A stretch of DNA of 64,000 nt. It comes from Bacteriovoracaceae bacterium. Its GTDB lineage: Bacteria > Bdellovibrionota > Bacteriovoracia > Bacteriovoracales > Bacteriovoracaceae. This document shows positions 9,489 to 18,001 of this stretch, one piece after another (within the stretch, counting starts at the first letter, position 1; each line of letters opens with the position of its first letter). The DNA lies in contig CANFVK010000007.1 in NCBI GenBank assembly GCA_947450475.1, positions 62,001 to 126,000 of the forward strand, in the 5' to 3' direction. Below the pieces are notes generated by a model. That model did no database searches, was not told the DNA's origin, and saw only the letters and a list, made by a program, of their open reading frames with translations. A program made the translations under genes and the position numbers.

Positions 9489-10337
9489 TTATTCCTTATT
9501 TATAGATTGGACATTTTCTAGAATTTTCTTTCTAATTGTAATTTCGTCATTGGTTAATTTAACTTGAGAAAATATTTTATTAAGTACGTAAGCTAAACGT
9601 AAACCCGCCTGTTTAAGTCTAAGTTCTACTATTGGTTTTACTTTATAACTGTATTCATAGCTCAAGTTTACCGATTCACCAGCTGGTAAATCATATACCT
9701 TAGGACGAAGATCTTGTGACTCTTTTGCCCAATCTATAAAACTTCCCTTTTCCCAATCTTTTTTATCTTCTTTTGAAAATTGATTGAGATAGTTTGCATA
9801 TTCAGTAAATGATAATTTCTCAAAATCAATAAGCTCATCATCCCAAACAGTATGAAGATTTGATTCAGTTTTAAACCACTTCACACGCACTGTGTTGCCC
9901 CCTCTATCTTCTGCCAATCCTACATGCAAAGGTTGATGTAAATCTCCAGTCATGTGTACTAAAAATCGAAGTGCATCAAGTTTATTGTCTTTAGTGGCTT
10001 TTGGATCTCTAAGAACATCTTCGAAGCGATAAAGTGCTTCAATAAGATCACCATCTTTAGATCTTTTTTGATCCCAATATGTTTTGCCATTGGCGATACT
10101 AACATAATGCCAAGGAGAAGTGTAACCCATCTTAGGATCTGAGCGAATTTCATCAGGCCAAGTTGAGAGTCTAAATAAATCATCATGACCGGCAAGTTCT
10201 CTAAGCGCTTTAATCGACTTTGGGTCTAAATTTCTTTGAGCGATTTCACCGACTATTCTATGTCCCGTCTTTCCCCAAGAAAAAGCATTTGGAATATAAA
10301 AAGCAATGCAGACAAAAATGATCATAAAATTTTTCAT
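9489..10337 (-). CDS. secreted S1/P1-type nuclease
   Basis: A signal peptide (MKNFMIIFVCIAFYIPNAFS) is followed directly by WGKTGHRIVGEIA. In S1/P1 nucleases the mature N-terminal Trp and the next His are zinc ligands, so the predicted cleavage site fits exactly. Further zinc motifs are STWPDEI, WHYVSI, LRFLVHMTGDLHQPLH and DRGGNTVRV...NLHTVWDDELI. The family cuts single-stranded DNA and RNA using three zinc ions and also removes 3' phosphates. The 282-residue length is typical. It lies 2 bases upstream of the receiver gene, probably in one transcript. Export suggests scavenging of external nucleic acid. Confidence 0.93.
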   Translation of the reverse strand: MKNFMIIFVCIAFYIPNAFSWGKTGHRIVGEIAQRNLDPKSIKALRELAGHDDLFRLSTWPDEIRSDPKMGYTSPWHYVSIANGKTYWDQKRSKDGDLIEALYRFEDVLRDPKATKDNKLDALRFLVHMTGDLHQPLHVGLAEDRGGNTVRVKWFKTESNLHTVWDDELIDFEKLSFTEYANYLNQFSKEDKKDWEKGSFIDWAKESQDLRPKVYDLPAGESVNLSYEYSYKVKPIVELRLKQAGLRLAYVLNKIFSQVKLTNDEITIRKKILENVQSINKE

Positions 10338-10717
10338 AAAAATGATTGAACTCCGAAAAGAATAATTAGTTTAAATATAAATTTTCGAGATATGCTACCT
10401 TGAATAATGCGAAAATTCTGTAAAATTATATCCCATTATTGAGAGAACTAAAATATGCCTTATATTTGAGGCGAATCTCTTTCACGAAGTAATTTTATTT
10501 TGGCATAGATGCTCTATATATCTGGATTATCGTAAAGAGCTAATCGCAATGCGTACATCATTTTCTAACAAAAAAGCATCAATGGATTTTAGGTATAAAA
10601 TATCAGTGAATACAAAATGGAAAAATTTAACAGATTTTCCCTGATTAATCTAGTCAAGTTAAAGCACTCTCTAGGATTCTCCGAAAAGACTTAGAGTGAT
10701 TAAAAAGGAAGGACCTA
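10338..10717. other. 380-base gap without a convincing gene
   Basis: This AT-rich stretch separates the S1/P1 nuclease (minus strand) from a tiny plus-strand gene. The only plus-strand reading frame of note is about 31 codons from an ATG near 10549, without a good SD. A weak 6-base hairpin (10665-10670 with 10693-10698) precedes the tiny gene. Promoters for both directions probably lie here, but I see no clear consensus pair. Confidence 0.4.
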
Positions 10718-10846
10718 ATGAATTATGCAGATTTTTTAGTATTGGCGATTGGATCGTGTGTGACTTTACTTTATTTTGTGAACAAAACTGAGATCGAGCG
10801 TTCAAAGGTTAAAGTGAGAGTTTATATTAAAGACAAAAAATTATAA
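10718..10846 (+). CDS. 42-residue single-span membrane protein
   Basis: An ATG at 10718 follows a strong SD (GGAAGGA, about 5 bases away) and opens a 42-codon frame ending in TAA at 10844-10846. The product starts MNYADFLVLAIGSCVTLLYF, a clean transmembrane segment, followed by a charged cytosolic-type tail (KTEIERSKVKVRVYIKDKK). This layout resembles small regulatory membrane proteins. Its last six bases overlap the 3' end of the convergent acyl-CoA ligase gene. No homologue is recognised. The strong SD, hydrophobic segment and clean stop support a real gene despite its size. Confidence 0.55.
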   Translation: MNYADFLVLAIGSCVTLLYFVNKTEIERSKVKVRVYIKDKKL

Positions 10847-12310
10847 GCTCAATTCATCAGCTAATTTTTTAAGACTTTTTCTATCTACTTTACCATTAGG
10901 TAATAATGGTAAAGATCTAAGACATTTAAGATAATGGGGATGCTTATAGCGAGATAATCTAGTATTTAAGTATTCTCTTATTTCATTTAAATTGAAGATT
11001 TTATCCGATTTTATAAAGGCAAAACCAACTTCTCCCCATTTTTCTGATTTAACTGAAACAACTGCGGCTTCTATTATTTCTGAATGGGTCATCAGTTGCT
11101 TCTCAACTTCACCAGGATAAACATTTTCTCCGCCAGTGATATACATATCTTTCAGGCGACCAACTACAAAATAAAACCCATCTTCATCAAACTTAACCAA
11201 GTCACCAGTATAGAAAAAACCATCTATAAAAGTTTTAAAAAAAGCTTCTTGATTATTAAAATATCCCTTACAGACATGAGGTCCTTTAATTACTAATTCT
11301 CCAGGTTGATTAAACCCCACTTGATTGCCAAATTGATCAAGTACTCGAACTTCAGAATGAGACATTGGCACACCAATGGATCCTGCTTTTTTAACAGCAA
11401 ACTCTTCATTTAATAAAAAGCAATTTGGACCAACTTCGGTTAATCCAAATCCCTGCTTAAACATCAATCCTTTTTTTTGATACTCTTCAATCATAGATAT
11501 TGAACATGAAGCTCCACCTGAAATAAAAAACCGAATTGAAGAGAAATCAGTATTAAAAAATCTTTTATTTTCCAAAAGCATTTGGAACATTGTTGGCACG
11601 CCAAAATAAACGCTCACTTTTTCTTTTTCTATGGCATCAAAAACAATATCTGGGTTGAAATTTTCGGCCAATATGGAAGTTCCGCCCAAATACAGAAGTG
11701 GTAGCAGCAAAACATTGTATCCACCAGTGTGAAAAAATGGTGTTTCGACAATAGTAATGTCATCAGAACTTAATCCCCAATTCCGACATGTCTGAATTTG
11801 ATTAGTGAGGAGCATTTCACCGTGAAACATTACTCCTTTTGGCACACCTGTTGAACCTGATGTAAAGAGCATCAACACCGTATCATCCAAAGTAGAATAA
11901 TCAGGTGTAAAACCTTCAAACACTGCTATATTGGGTAAATTTAAATCCATATAATTGGTCGTCACATCGAGATGATTGTTCCCTATACCAATTAATAATT
12001 TTGGATTAAGTCGCTTAATAACTTCTTCTAATTCATTATTAGATAGTCTGAAATTAAGTGGAACAAACATGGCGCCTAATTTTGAACAAGCTAGTAATAT
12101 GGTTAAATGTTCAAGGCGATTAGTAGAATGAAATGCGACTGAATCTGCTCTTTGAACACCATTTATTTGAAGAAGTGATGCCCATTGATTTACAATTTGA
12201 TTTAACTCGTGATAGCTGATTCGTCTATTTGATCGCTGATCAATAATAGCTATTTTATCTTTAAAAGCGATAGCATTTTGTTCCAGAAAATGAATCCATT
12301 TTTTTTTCAT
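10841..12310 (-). CDS. acyl-CoA synthetase / AMP-binding ligase
   Basis: The 489-residue protein belongs to the ANL adenylating superfamily. The P-loop-like motif LFTSGSTGVPKG, the GFGLTE motif, the YFVVGRLKDMYITGGENVYPGEVE hinge region and the C-terminal lysine motif PNGKVDRKSLKK are all intact. It should activate a carboxylic acid with ATP and load it on CoA; the chain length cannot be read from the sequence. It is the last gene of a five-gene minus-strand operon and starts inside the stop of the preceding hydrolase gene (TAATG overlap), which implies translational coupling. It probably supplies or recaptures the acyl group handled by the operon. Confidence 0.9.
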   Translation of the reverse strand: MKKKWIHFLEQNAIAFKDKIAIIDQRSNRRISYHELNQIVNQWASLLQINGVQRADSVAFHSTNRLEHLTILLACSKLGAMFVPLNFRLSNNELEEVIKRLNPKLLIGIGNNHLDVTTNYMDLNLPNIAVFEGFTPDYSTLDDTVLMLFTSGSTGVPKGVMFHGEMLLTNQIQTCRNWGLSSDDITIVETPFFHTGGYNVLLLPLLYLGGTSILAENFNPDIVFDAIEKEKVSVYFGVPTMFQMLLENKRFFNTDFSSIRFFISGGASCSISMIEEYQKKGLMFKQGFGLTEVGPNCFLLNEEFAVKKAGSIGVPMSHSEVRVLDQFGNQVGFNQPGELVIKGPHVCKGYFNNQEAFFKTFIDGFFYTGDLVKFDEDGFYFVVGRLKDMYITGGENVYPGEVEKQLMTHSEIIEAAVVSVKSEKWGEVGFAFIKSDKIFNLNEIREYLNTRLSRYKHPHYLKCLRSLPLLPNGKVDRKSLKKLADELSL

Positions 12311-13020
12311 TACTTATTTTCCAACAACCAGGGAAGTACAGATTTAACCATTATGCTTGGTCTTTCTATTACTGAAGCATGACCACCTTCTACAACCATT
12401 AATTGCCCATTTTTTATTTTTTTTATCATTTTTTCGTGGATAAAAATGGGTGTCAACAAATCTTCACGTCCTACGACTAAAAGTGTTTTAACATTTAATT
12501 TAGACAAATCAATATTAGTCTGTAATGCTCCATCAATTAATGATCGAACGACTCGAGGAAGCAATGAGTTTGCTTTTTCTCTGTAGGCAAGGATCAGTTC
12601 GCTCTTTGTATTAAAGACTTCTTCTCCCCAAATCCATGGAGTTGCAATATCGAAGCGATGAAGGGCTCCTCCAATCTCGTGAGCTCTAAGCCAAGAATTT
12701 AACTTTGCCTGAATCATTGGAGTTGGCTCATCATAAGTATCAAATGCAACGAGTGCTTTCACATAATTTTCAAAACGAATTGAAAATTCCATGGCAATCC
12801 GAGCACCATTTGAAAGACCCACTAGAATTACATTATCAATATTTAATTGATCAATTAATTGTAATAAATCATTTACATGATCATCAAGCGAATAAACTCC
12901 TTCTGGTTTTGGAGAATGCCCCTGACCTCGACAATCATATCTTAATAACTGAAAATGCTCGCGTAGACACATGCAACTTAAATCAAATGAGCTTAAGTCA
13001 GTGAATAATCCATTAACCAA
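12310..13020 (-). CDS. alpha/beta hydrolase (start uncertain, probably further upstream)
   Basis: This is an alpha/beta hydrolase with the oxyanion strand LVNGLFTDLSSFD, LRYDCRGQGHSPKP, the nucleophile elbow GLSNG, the acid in VVGREDLLTP and the His in EGGHASV. The first standard start is a TTG at 13020 with no good SD, and it would remove the first beta strand. The same frame stays open upstream to a stop at 13099-13101 and encodes plausible extra sequence (LNFLLEGSKLNKSDPTVILV). That extension has no ATG, GTG or TTG; an ATT at 13084-13086 lies about 6 bases after GGTGG. The gene follows fabG and precedes the acyl-CoA ligase in the operon. Confidence 0.8.
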   Translation of the reverse strand: MVNGLFTDLSSFDLSCMCLREHFQLLRYDCRGQGHSPKPEGVYSLDDHVNDLLQLIDQLNIDNVILVGLSNGARIAMEFSIRFENYVKALVAFDTYDEPTPMIQAKLNSWLRAHEIGGALHRFDIATPWIWGEEVFNTKSELILAYREKANSLLPRVVRSLIDGALQTNIDLSKLNVKTLLVVGREDLLTPIFIHEKMIKKIKNGQLMVVEGGHASVIERPSIMVKSVLPWLLENK

Positions 13021-13076
13021 AATAACTGTAGGATCACTTTTATTGAGTTTGCTCCCTTCAAGAAGAAAATTAAGTT

Positions 13077-13808
13077 CTAACCTAATATTGTACCACCATC
13101 AACATTCAAGCAGGTGCCCGTAATATAAGACGCATCGTCAGAAGCAAGAAAAGCGTAAGCTGACGCAATGTCGGCAGGGTTACCAAGTCTTTTAAGAGAG
13201 GCTTTCTCTTCCATCATAGCTAGCACTTTTTCAGGCATCTTTTGAACCATTGCTGTGGCAATGAATCCTGGAGCAACAGCATTTACTCTAATTTTATCTT
13301 TACCTAACTCTTTGGCCATAGTTTTTGTCATCGCGATGACTCCGGCCTTAGTTGCGGAATAGTTAGCCTGACCAAAATTTCCATAATGAGCAACAACCGA
13401 AGCTGCATTAAGAATAGAACCGCCATTTCCTGCAGCTTTCATTTTCTCTGCAGCTAAACGAGATAATTTAAAAATAGCCGTTAAATTAACAGCTATAACT
13501 TGATCCCACTGATCATCAGTCATTTTAATTAAAGTAGCATCTCTTGTTATTCCAGCGTTATTGACTAAAACGTCAATTCCTTTGAGAGCTTCTAATTTGA
13601 TTAATTCAAGTGTTTCCGCTTTTGTAACATCGCCAGAAAGATAGGTCATTCTGTTTGGAAATAGTGCTTTGAGTTCTGATTGTTCCAATGTTGGCATATC
13701 AATCAAAACCAGCTCTGATCCTTCAGCGTAAAATCTCTCAGCGGTTGCGCGACCAATTCCAGAAGCTGCACCTGTAATGAATACTCTTTTTTTGTCTAAT
13801 CCTTTCAT
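13077..13808 (-). CDS. 3-oxoacyl-ACP reductase-like SDR (FabG-like)
   Basis: This classical short-chain dehydrogenase has TGAASGIG at the NAD(P) site, NNAGITRD, the catalytic Ser in NAASVVAHYG and the YSATK active site, with VNAVAPGFIATAM and the C-terminal NVDGGTILG. Length (243) and motif spacing match FabG. It probably reduces a 3-ketoacyl thioester made by the adjacent ketoacyl synthase homologue, using NADPH. The start at 13808 has an AAGGAG SD. Its location in a specialised operon, not with fabD or acpP, suggests it is a pathway-specific paralogue rather than the essential FabG. Confidence 0.9.
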   Translation of the reverse strand: MKGLDKKRVFITGAASGIGRATAERFYAEGSELVLIDMPTLEQSELKALFPNRMTYLSGDVTKAETLELIKLEALKGIDVLVNNAGITRDATLIKMTDDQWDQVIAVNLTAIFKLSRLAAEKMKAAGNGGSILNAASVVAHYGNFGQANYSATKAGVIAMTKTMAKELGKDKIRVNAVAPGFIATAMVQKMPEKVLAMMEEKASLKRLGNPADIASAYAFLASDDASYITGTCLNVDGGTILG

Positions 13809-13828
13809 GTTCTAATTCTCCTTAAAAA

Positions 13829-14857
13829 TTATCCTAAATCTTCTAATTCATCAGTATCAAAAGTTTTTTCGTCCCATCTCATCGACATAGCCGACCACAT
13901 ATAACCTATCCCAGCTGAGGCAAAAGTGACGTGGTCTCCGGATTTTAAAAGTCCCCGTTTTTCGGCCAGCCCCAAAGATAGTACTTGATCGGGAGCTCCA
14001 AAATGCCCGTAATGATCAAGATAGATTGATTGCTCTGGCCTTAATTCTAGAGGAGAAATAATGGCATCATGAGCTGATTTTTTCATATGTAATAAGGCTA
14101 AATAATCTATTGGCTTTGACATTGATTTAGAGCTTGCATCTTTGATGACTTTTAAAAAATTTTGAATCGATCGTTCCTCAAGCCTTACTCTCATACCTTC
14201 AATGTCTGGAACTTGAAGATAGGTTAAACCTTGATCTGGATGAAGCCTGGTTGGATTTTTAGTCCCTCCAGCAGGCACGATGACGTCGTGGGTAAAATCA
14301 CCGTCGGTAATAATTGAAGATTCTAAAAGTGGATTGCAATTACCTAGCTCTAAAAGCATTGCTGAGCCACCGTCAGATAGATTATTTAAAAAACGAGCAT
14401 TAGGATCTTTATAATTAACTAAATCACCTGTTCTGTGACCACCGCAAAGTAAAACTCTTTTTAAATTTGGATTTGTTTGCATTAATGACTTCGCCAGATG
14501 CAAACCTAAAATTTTATTTCCGCAACGAGCAGATATATCAAACGCAAAAGCTTTACTTAAGCCTAATTCTCTTTGGACAAATATACCTGCAGTCCACACA
14601 ATATAATCTTTGTATTCAGAACCAGTCCAAATAATCATATCTACACTTTGAGGATCTATGCCCTTTAAAACTTTCCTTGCGGCCCTGACCGCCATTTCTC
14701 CTGGATGAATGTCTGCAGTAGCACGACATTTACGAACAATTCCCATTTTTTCTCTTACTACTTTTTCAGGTACACCAGATTCTCTAGAAATAAAAGCGGC
14801 ATCTTCAAAACCTTCGGGTAACCAAACCGCTGCTTTTTTTAATATCACTGAATTCAT
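13829..14857 (-). CDS. 3-oxoacyl-ACP synthase III-like condensing enzyme
   Basis: The 342-residue protein has the thiolase fold of KAS III. The nucleophile is in FDISARCGNKILGL, the second active-site His in LALLHMKKSAHDAI, and the third position occurs in LDHYGHFGAPDQVLSLGLA, where the usual Asn of FabH (GNTSAAS) is replaced by His. The C-terminal FASAGIGYMWSAM matches the family glycine motif. Such divergent KAS III enzymes perform Claisen condensation or acyl transfer in specialised pathways. It overlaps the upstream hydrolase gene by four bases (ATGA) and is 20 bases from fabG. The substrate is unknown. Confidence 0.85.
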   Translation of the reverse strand: MNSVILKKAAVWLPEGFEDAAFISRESGVPEKVVREKMGIVRKCRATADIHPGEMAVRAARKVLKGIDPQSVDMIIWTGSEYKDYIVWTAGIFVQRELGLSKAFAFDISARCGNKILGLHLAKSLMQTNPNLKRVLLCGGHRTGDLVNYKDPNARFLNNLSDGGSAMLLELGNCNPLLESSIITDGDFTHDVIVPAGGTKNPTRLHPDQGLTYLQVPDIEGMRVRLEERSIQNFLKVIKDASSKSMSKPIDYLALLHMKKSAHDAIISPLELRPEQSIYLDHYGHFGAPDQVLSLGLAEKRGLLKSGDHVTFASAGIGYMWSAMSMRWDEKTFDTDELEDLG

Positions 14858-15663
14858 AATACTTCCTTAAAAAATCTGATTAAATGTGATGATACTTCAT
14901 TGGGTTTTTCTAAAAAAAAGAAATGGTCCGACTCATCAATCAATACTGTCTGACATTGCTTTAAATGTTTTGCAAAAATCTCCAGATTCTCAGGGTTCAC
15001 AAAGCGATCTTCTCTTCCGGCCATTGCGATAACTGGGCAATGGATCTGTGATAAATCATTTGTAGATTTAAGAAAATTGACAGCTGCTCTATTTTGACGA
15101 ACAACTTCTTCAATATCGGCTTTGTGTTGAATCCTTAAATCAATTATTTTTTTGTATTGAATCGGATTAACTTTTGCCAGAGAAGGGTGAACAGTACTCA
15201 TCGTTGAAAATTCCGATTGAATTTTTATATCAAAAGTATTGAATTGGCGAAGTCCTTCCTCTGTTATGTTTATGGGATGAATAAAATCTTTACCATTGGA
15301 GAGCGTACACAAAAGTGCGAGAGCTTTTATTCGATTTGGGCAGATTCGATACAACTCCTGAGCAATAAAGCCCCCCATACTTATTCCCATCAATCCAAAT
15401 TCTTGGATACCTAAAAAGTCCATTACGGCTATAGCATCACCGGCAACATCAAATAATTCATAGTCCTTGCTTGTTTTAGATGACTGACCCATTCCACGAT
15501 TGTCAATCAAGACTACCTGAAAGTTTTGAGTAAGCGTGGGGAGTAAATCTAAATAATTGTAATGAGAGCATGCAAATCCTGATAGGCCCAAAAGTACTGG
15601 CCCTTGACCTACTGAATAAAAAGCAAGCTTGCCATTATCTCTTTGAATGGATTGCACAAACAT
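14854..15663 (-). CDS. alpha/beta hydrolase, first gene of the acyl operon
   Basis: The 269-residue protein is an alpha/beta hydrolase with GQGPVLLGLSGFACSHYNY near the oxyanion hole, IDNRGMGQSSK, the nucleophile elbow GISMGG, the acid in AMAGREDRFVNPE and the His in IDESDHFFFLEKP. All triad positions are present. There is no signal peptide, so it acts in the cytoplasm, as a thioesterase, lactonase or esterase. The ATG at 15663 has an AAGGA SD. It opens the operon and is translationally coupled to the ketoacyl synthase homologue through an ATGA overlap. Confidence 0.88.
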   Translation of the reverse strand: MFVQSIQRDNGKLAFYSVGQGPVLLGLSGFACSHYNYLDLLPTLTQNFQVVLIDNRGMGQSSKTSKDYELFDVAGDAIAVMDFLGIQEFGLMGISMGGFIAQELYRICPNRIKALALLCTLSNGKDFIHPINITEEGLRQFNTFDIKIQSEFSTMSTVHPSLAKVNPIQYKKIIDLRIQHKADIEEVVRQNRAAVNFLKSTNDLSQIHCPVIAMAGREDRFVNPENLEIFAKHLKQCQTVLIDESDHFFFLEKPNEVSSHLIRFFKEVL

Positions 15664-15868
15664 AAAAATTTCCTTGAGCGCTATTTTTTCAAAAATTGAG
15701 ACATTGTTAGGAAACTGTCAAGTAAAGATTAATACTAATGCTATTTTAGCAATCTTATGATTTCTTACTTTTTCTTGCTTTTGACTGACAAAAGAGCTTA
15801 ATCCGTGACGATAGAAGTAATTTACTCTAGTATTTCGGATGCCAAAATAATAACGGAGATCACCACCA

Positions 15869-16858
15869 ATGAATCGAACTTTAGCACATTTGCTATTTTT
15901 ATATTTATGTTTGAATTTATTTTTAATCAATTTTGCCAATGCAGGCGATTGGCAATCTGGACAAAACTCAGGAATCTATGGAGTACGAAACTACAAAGTA
16001 TATCTACCTTCAAATCCCCCTAAAAACAAAAAACTACCCATTATTGTAATGATTCATGGTTGCGATCAAAGTCCTGATGATTTCGCTAAGGGCACTCGTA
16101 TTGCCCAATTTGCTGACCTAGAAAAATTCATAGTCTTATTGCCCGAGCAAAACCTAGCATACAATCCCTTTAAATGCTGGAATTGGGTTATTCCTACAAA
16201 TAATTCTCGTTACGGGGAAGCTACAGTTATCGTTGAGATGCTTGATGCAGTCATCGAGAAATATAATGCAGACACTGAAAATGTATATGCAGCTGGCATG
16301 TCTTCAGGAGCTTCGATGGTTAGCATTCTTGGAAACTGCTTTCCAGAACGCTTTAAAGCCTTAGGCTCTCATGACGGAACTCAATACTATGCTTCTTCAA
16401 CAGGCTTAGATTTTGCCAGTGTTGTTTTAAGTGGAGCAACGGTACCACCAAATGTTGCTGCTTATGTTGGAAATAGTTGCTCAGCAATGATTAAGAATAG
16501 ACCATCTCAAATGCCAATTATTATCTTTCATGGAATGAATAGCCCTTTGATGAGTCCAGTTCACGCATTTCAAATTGAAGATGAATTCAAAGCTTTAAAT
16601 GATTATCTCGATAATGGCCTAAGAGATAATTCCTATTTTAAAGACAAAGAAGTAAAAAATATTGGAGACAACAAAGCTTATAGCTATAATCTCTATACAA
16701 CGATAAACCAAAACAATGAAGTCATTATCGAACGGTATATGATAGATAAACTTGGTCACGATTGGAGTGGTGGCGTTGCGGGAATGAAATATTTTGACCC
16801 TAAGGGACCTGATGCAACATCACTCATAATTAAATTTTTTAAGCACTTTGGTTTATAA
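15869..16858 (+). CDS. secreted esterase, PHB depolymerase family
   Basis: A signal peptide (first 25 residues, ending NFANA) precedes a CE1/PHB-depolymerase-type alpha/beta hydrolase. Signatures are YLPSNPP, MIHGCDQSPDDFAKGT (oxyanion loop), the nucleophile elbow GMSSGASM, IIIFHGMNSPLMSP and the C-terminal His in GHDWSGG. Members hydrolyse short polyhydroxyalkanoates or feruloyl/acetyl esters outside the cell. The start has a GGAG SD. It lies divergent from the five-gene acyl operon, and a perfect hairpin terminator follows it. Confidence 0.9.
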   Translation: MNRTLAHLLFLYLCLNLFLINFANAGDWQSGQNSGIYGVRNYKVYLPSNPPKNKKLPIIVMIHGCDQSPDDFAKGTRIAQFADLEKFIVLLPEQNLAYNPFKCWNWVIPTNNSRYGEATVIVEMLDAVIEKYNADTENVYAAGMSSGASMVSILGNCFPERFKALGSHDGTQYYASSTGLDFASVVLSGATVPPNVAAYVGNSCSAMIKNRPSQMPIIIFHGMNSPLMSPVHAFQIEDEFKALNDYLDNGLRDNSYFKDKEVKNIGDNKAYSYNLYTTINQNNEVIIERYMIDKLGHDWSGGVAGMKYFDPKGPDATSLIIKFFKHFGL

Positions 16859-16863
16859 AAAAC

Positions 16864-16894
16864 AAAAAAGCCTCGCATCAGCGAGGCTTTTTTT
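16864..16894. terminator. bidirectional rho-independent terminator
   Basis: A perfect stem (GCCTCGC / GCGAGGC) with a four-base ATCA loop is flanked by six A and seven T residues, so it can end transcription in both directions between the convergent esterase and exported-protein genes. Confidence 0.92.
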
Positions 16895-16913
16895 AAAAAA
16901 CTATTTTTTAAAA

Positions 16914-17876
16914 TTAGTCCAATTTATAAATTTTTCCTTCTCCAGTCACATGAAATGAAGTTGATGTAGTTATATTTCTAGTCCAGTTCTTTACAGTGTA
17001 AGTCATTTCAAGAGTTGCACCGGCAACAACATTGTCCTGTGTCCCAACGTTGGAAATTTGAAGCAATTGAGACGTAGCATCTAAATCAAATCCCCAAGCA
17101 ATATCGATACTTCTGGCAGAAGCTCTAATTCCAGCTAGGTATTTTCCTTTTCCATTAAATTGACCGTTGTATTGAAACGAGATGCTGTAAACAAATGAGA
17201 CAACCTCGATGCCAAATCCATTAGTAAAAGTAATTTTATAATGCTTAGAAACAGGAATTGACCATCCTCCCATATCGTGAACCACGAAGTCTTTTAAATC
17301 TGTTCTAGGAAGTACCGAAACTGAAGACATAGGGTTGTTAGTAACAACAGATTTTCCTTCTTTGATTGTAGGAATAATTTTTTGTCCAATGGCGATTAGT
17401 TTATCAATGACCATTATGACACTGTCAAGAACTCCACCATTTGTTGTGGGTGTAGGCACATTATCAGTCCCTGTAGAAACTGGCACATTTCCAGGATTAG
17501 CTATTCCACCAGCAGGAGAATTATCTCCAGCGCCAACAGTCGGAGGTATTGGTGGTACATTGGGAATATTAGGGCCAGCAAAACCTTTATCAACTGGATT
17601 TTCCAATGTATCAATTAAATTCCTTTTCATGACTTTATTAGTTGTAATGTTAGAATTGTTAAATTCCAGAGCCTCTTCATCAGATATCTCTTGAACCTTC
17701 ATTTTCTCTAATTGAAAATAAGGATCTTGAATGCCTTCTATTTTATTAGTTTTTAATACCTCAGAGTATTTTCTTTGGTGATTTACATCTGTAGCAGCAT
17801 TTGCGACTTGAGCACCTACCATGTTGGCCGCAATTAAAGCGGTTAAGGTCAACTTGGTTAAATTAAGCATCTTCAT
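16914..17876 (-). CDS. exported protein of unknown function with Pro/Gly-rich linker
   Basis: The 320-residue product has an apparent signal peptide (MKMLNLTKLTLTALIAANMVGAQVANA). Residues 90-135 are a low-complexity Pro/Gly/Thr linker (NIPNVPPIPPTVGAGDNSP and similar). The C-terminal half is beta-rich (KHYKITFTNGFGIEVVSFVYSISFQYNG, then KGKYLAGIRASARS) and could be a secreted beta-sandwich domain. I recognise no family. It is monocistronic and ends at the bidirectional terminator. A secreted or cell-surface role is inferred only from the signal peptide. Confidence 0.65.
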   Translation of the reverse strand: MKMLNLTKLTLTALIAANMVGAQVANAATDVNHQRKYSEVLKTNKIEGIQDPYFQLEKMKVQEISDEEALEFNNSNITTNKVMKRNLIDTLENPVDKGFAGPNIPNVPPIPPTVGAGDNSPAGGIANPGNVPVSTGTDNVPTPTTNGGVLDSVIMVIDKLIAIGQKIIPTIKEGKSVVTNNPMSSVSVLPRTDLKDFVVHDMGGWSIPVSKHYKITFTNGFGIEVVSFVYSISFQYNGQFNGKGKYLAGIRASARSIDIAWGFDLDATSQLLQISNVGTQDNVVAGATLEMTYTVKNWTRNITTSTSFHVTGEGKIYKLD

Positions 17877-18001
17877 TTGAAAATCCTCCCAGGATGTTTT
17901 AGTAGTCTAGCTTTTATCACTTCTGTAAAAACTCTCAAGAACCTTAGTAATAATTACAGGGTTATATGCAAAAATATTGCTAAGTTATATCTAATTCTCA
18001 A

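Noticed and set aside
10549-10644. Short 31-codon frame in the intergenic gap
   Set aside because: No good SD, no signal or membrane segment, and no recognisable sequence.
10841-15663. Identification of the acyl operon as OleABCD
   Set aside because: The SDR is a short FabG-type enzyme, not the extended OleD type, and the condensing enzyme has KAS III features; only the enzyme classes match.
15718-15939. 73-codon minus-strand frame overlapping the esterase start
   Set aside because: It overlaps the signal peptide coding region of a convincing gene and has no SD or recognisable protein.
17335-17694. 119-codon plus-strand frame rich in Pro and Gly
   Set aside because: It is the reverse-strand shadow of the low-complexity linker in the exported protein at 16914-17876.
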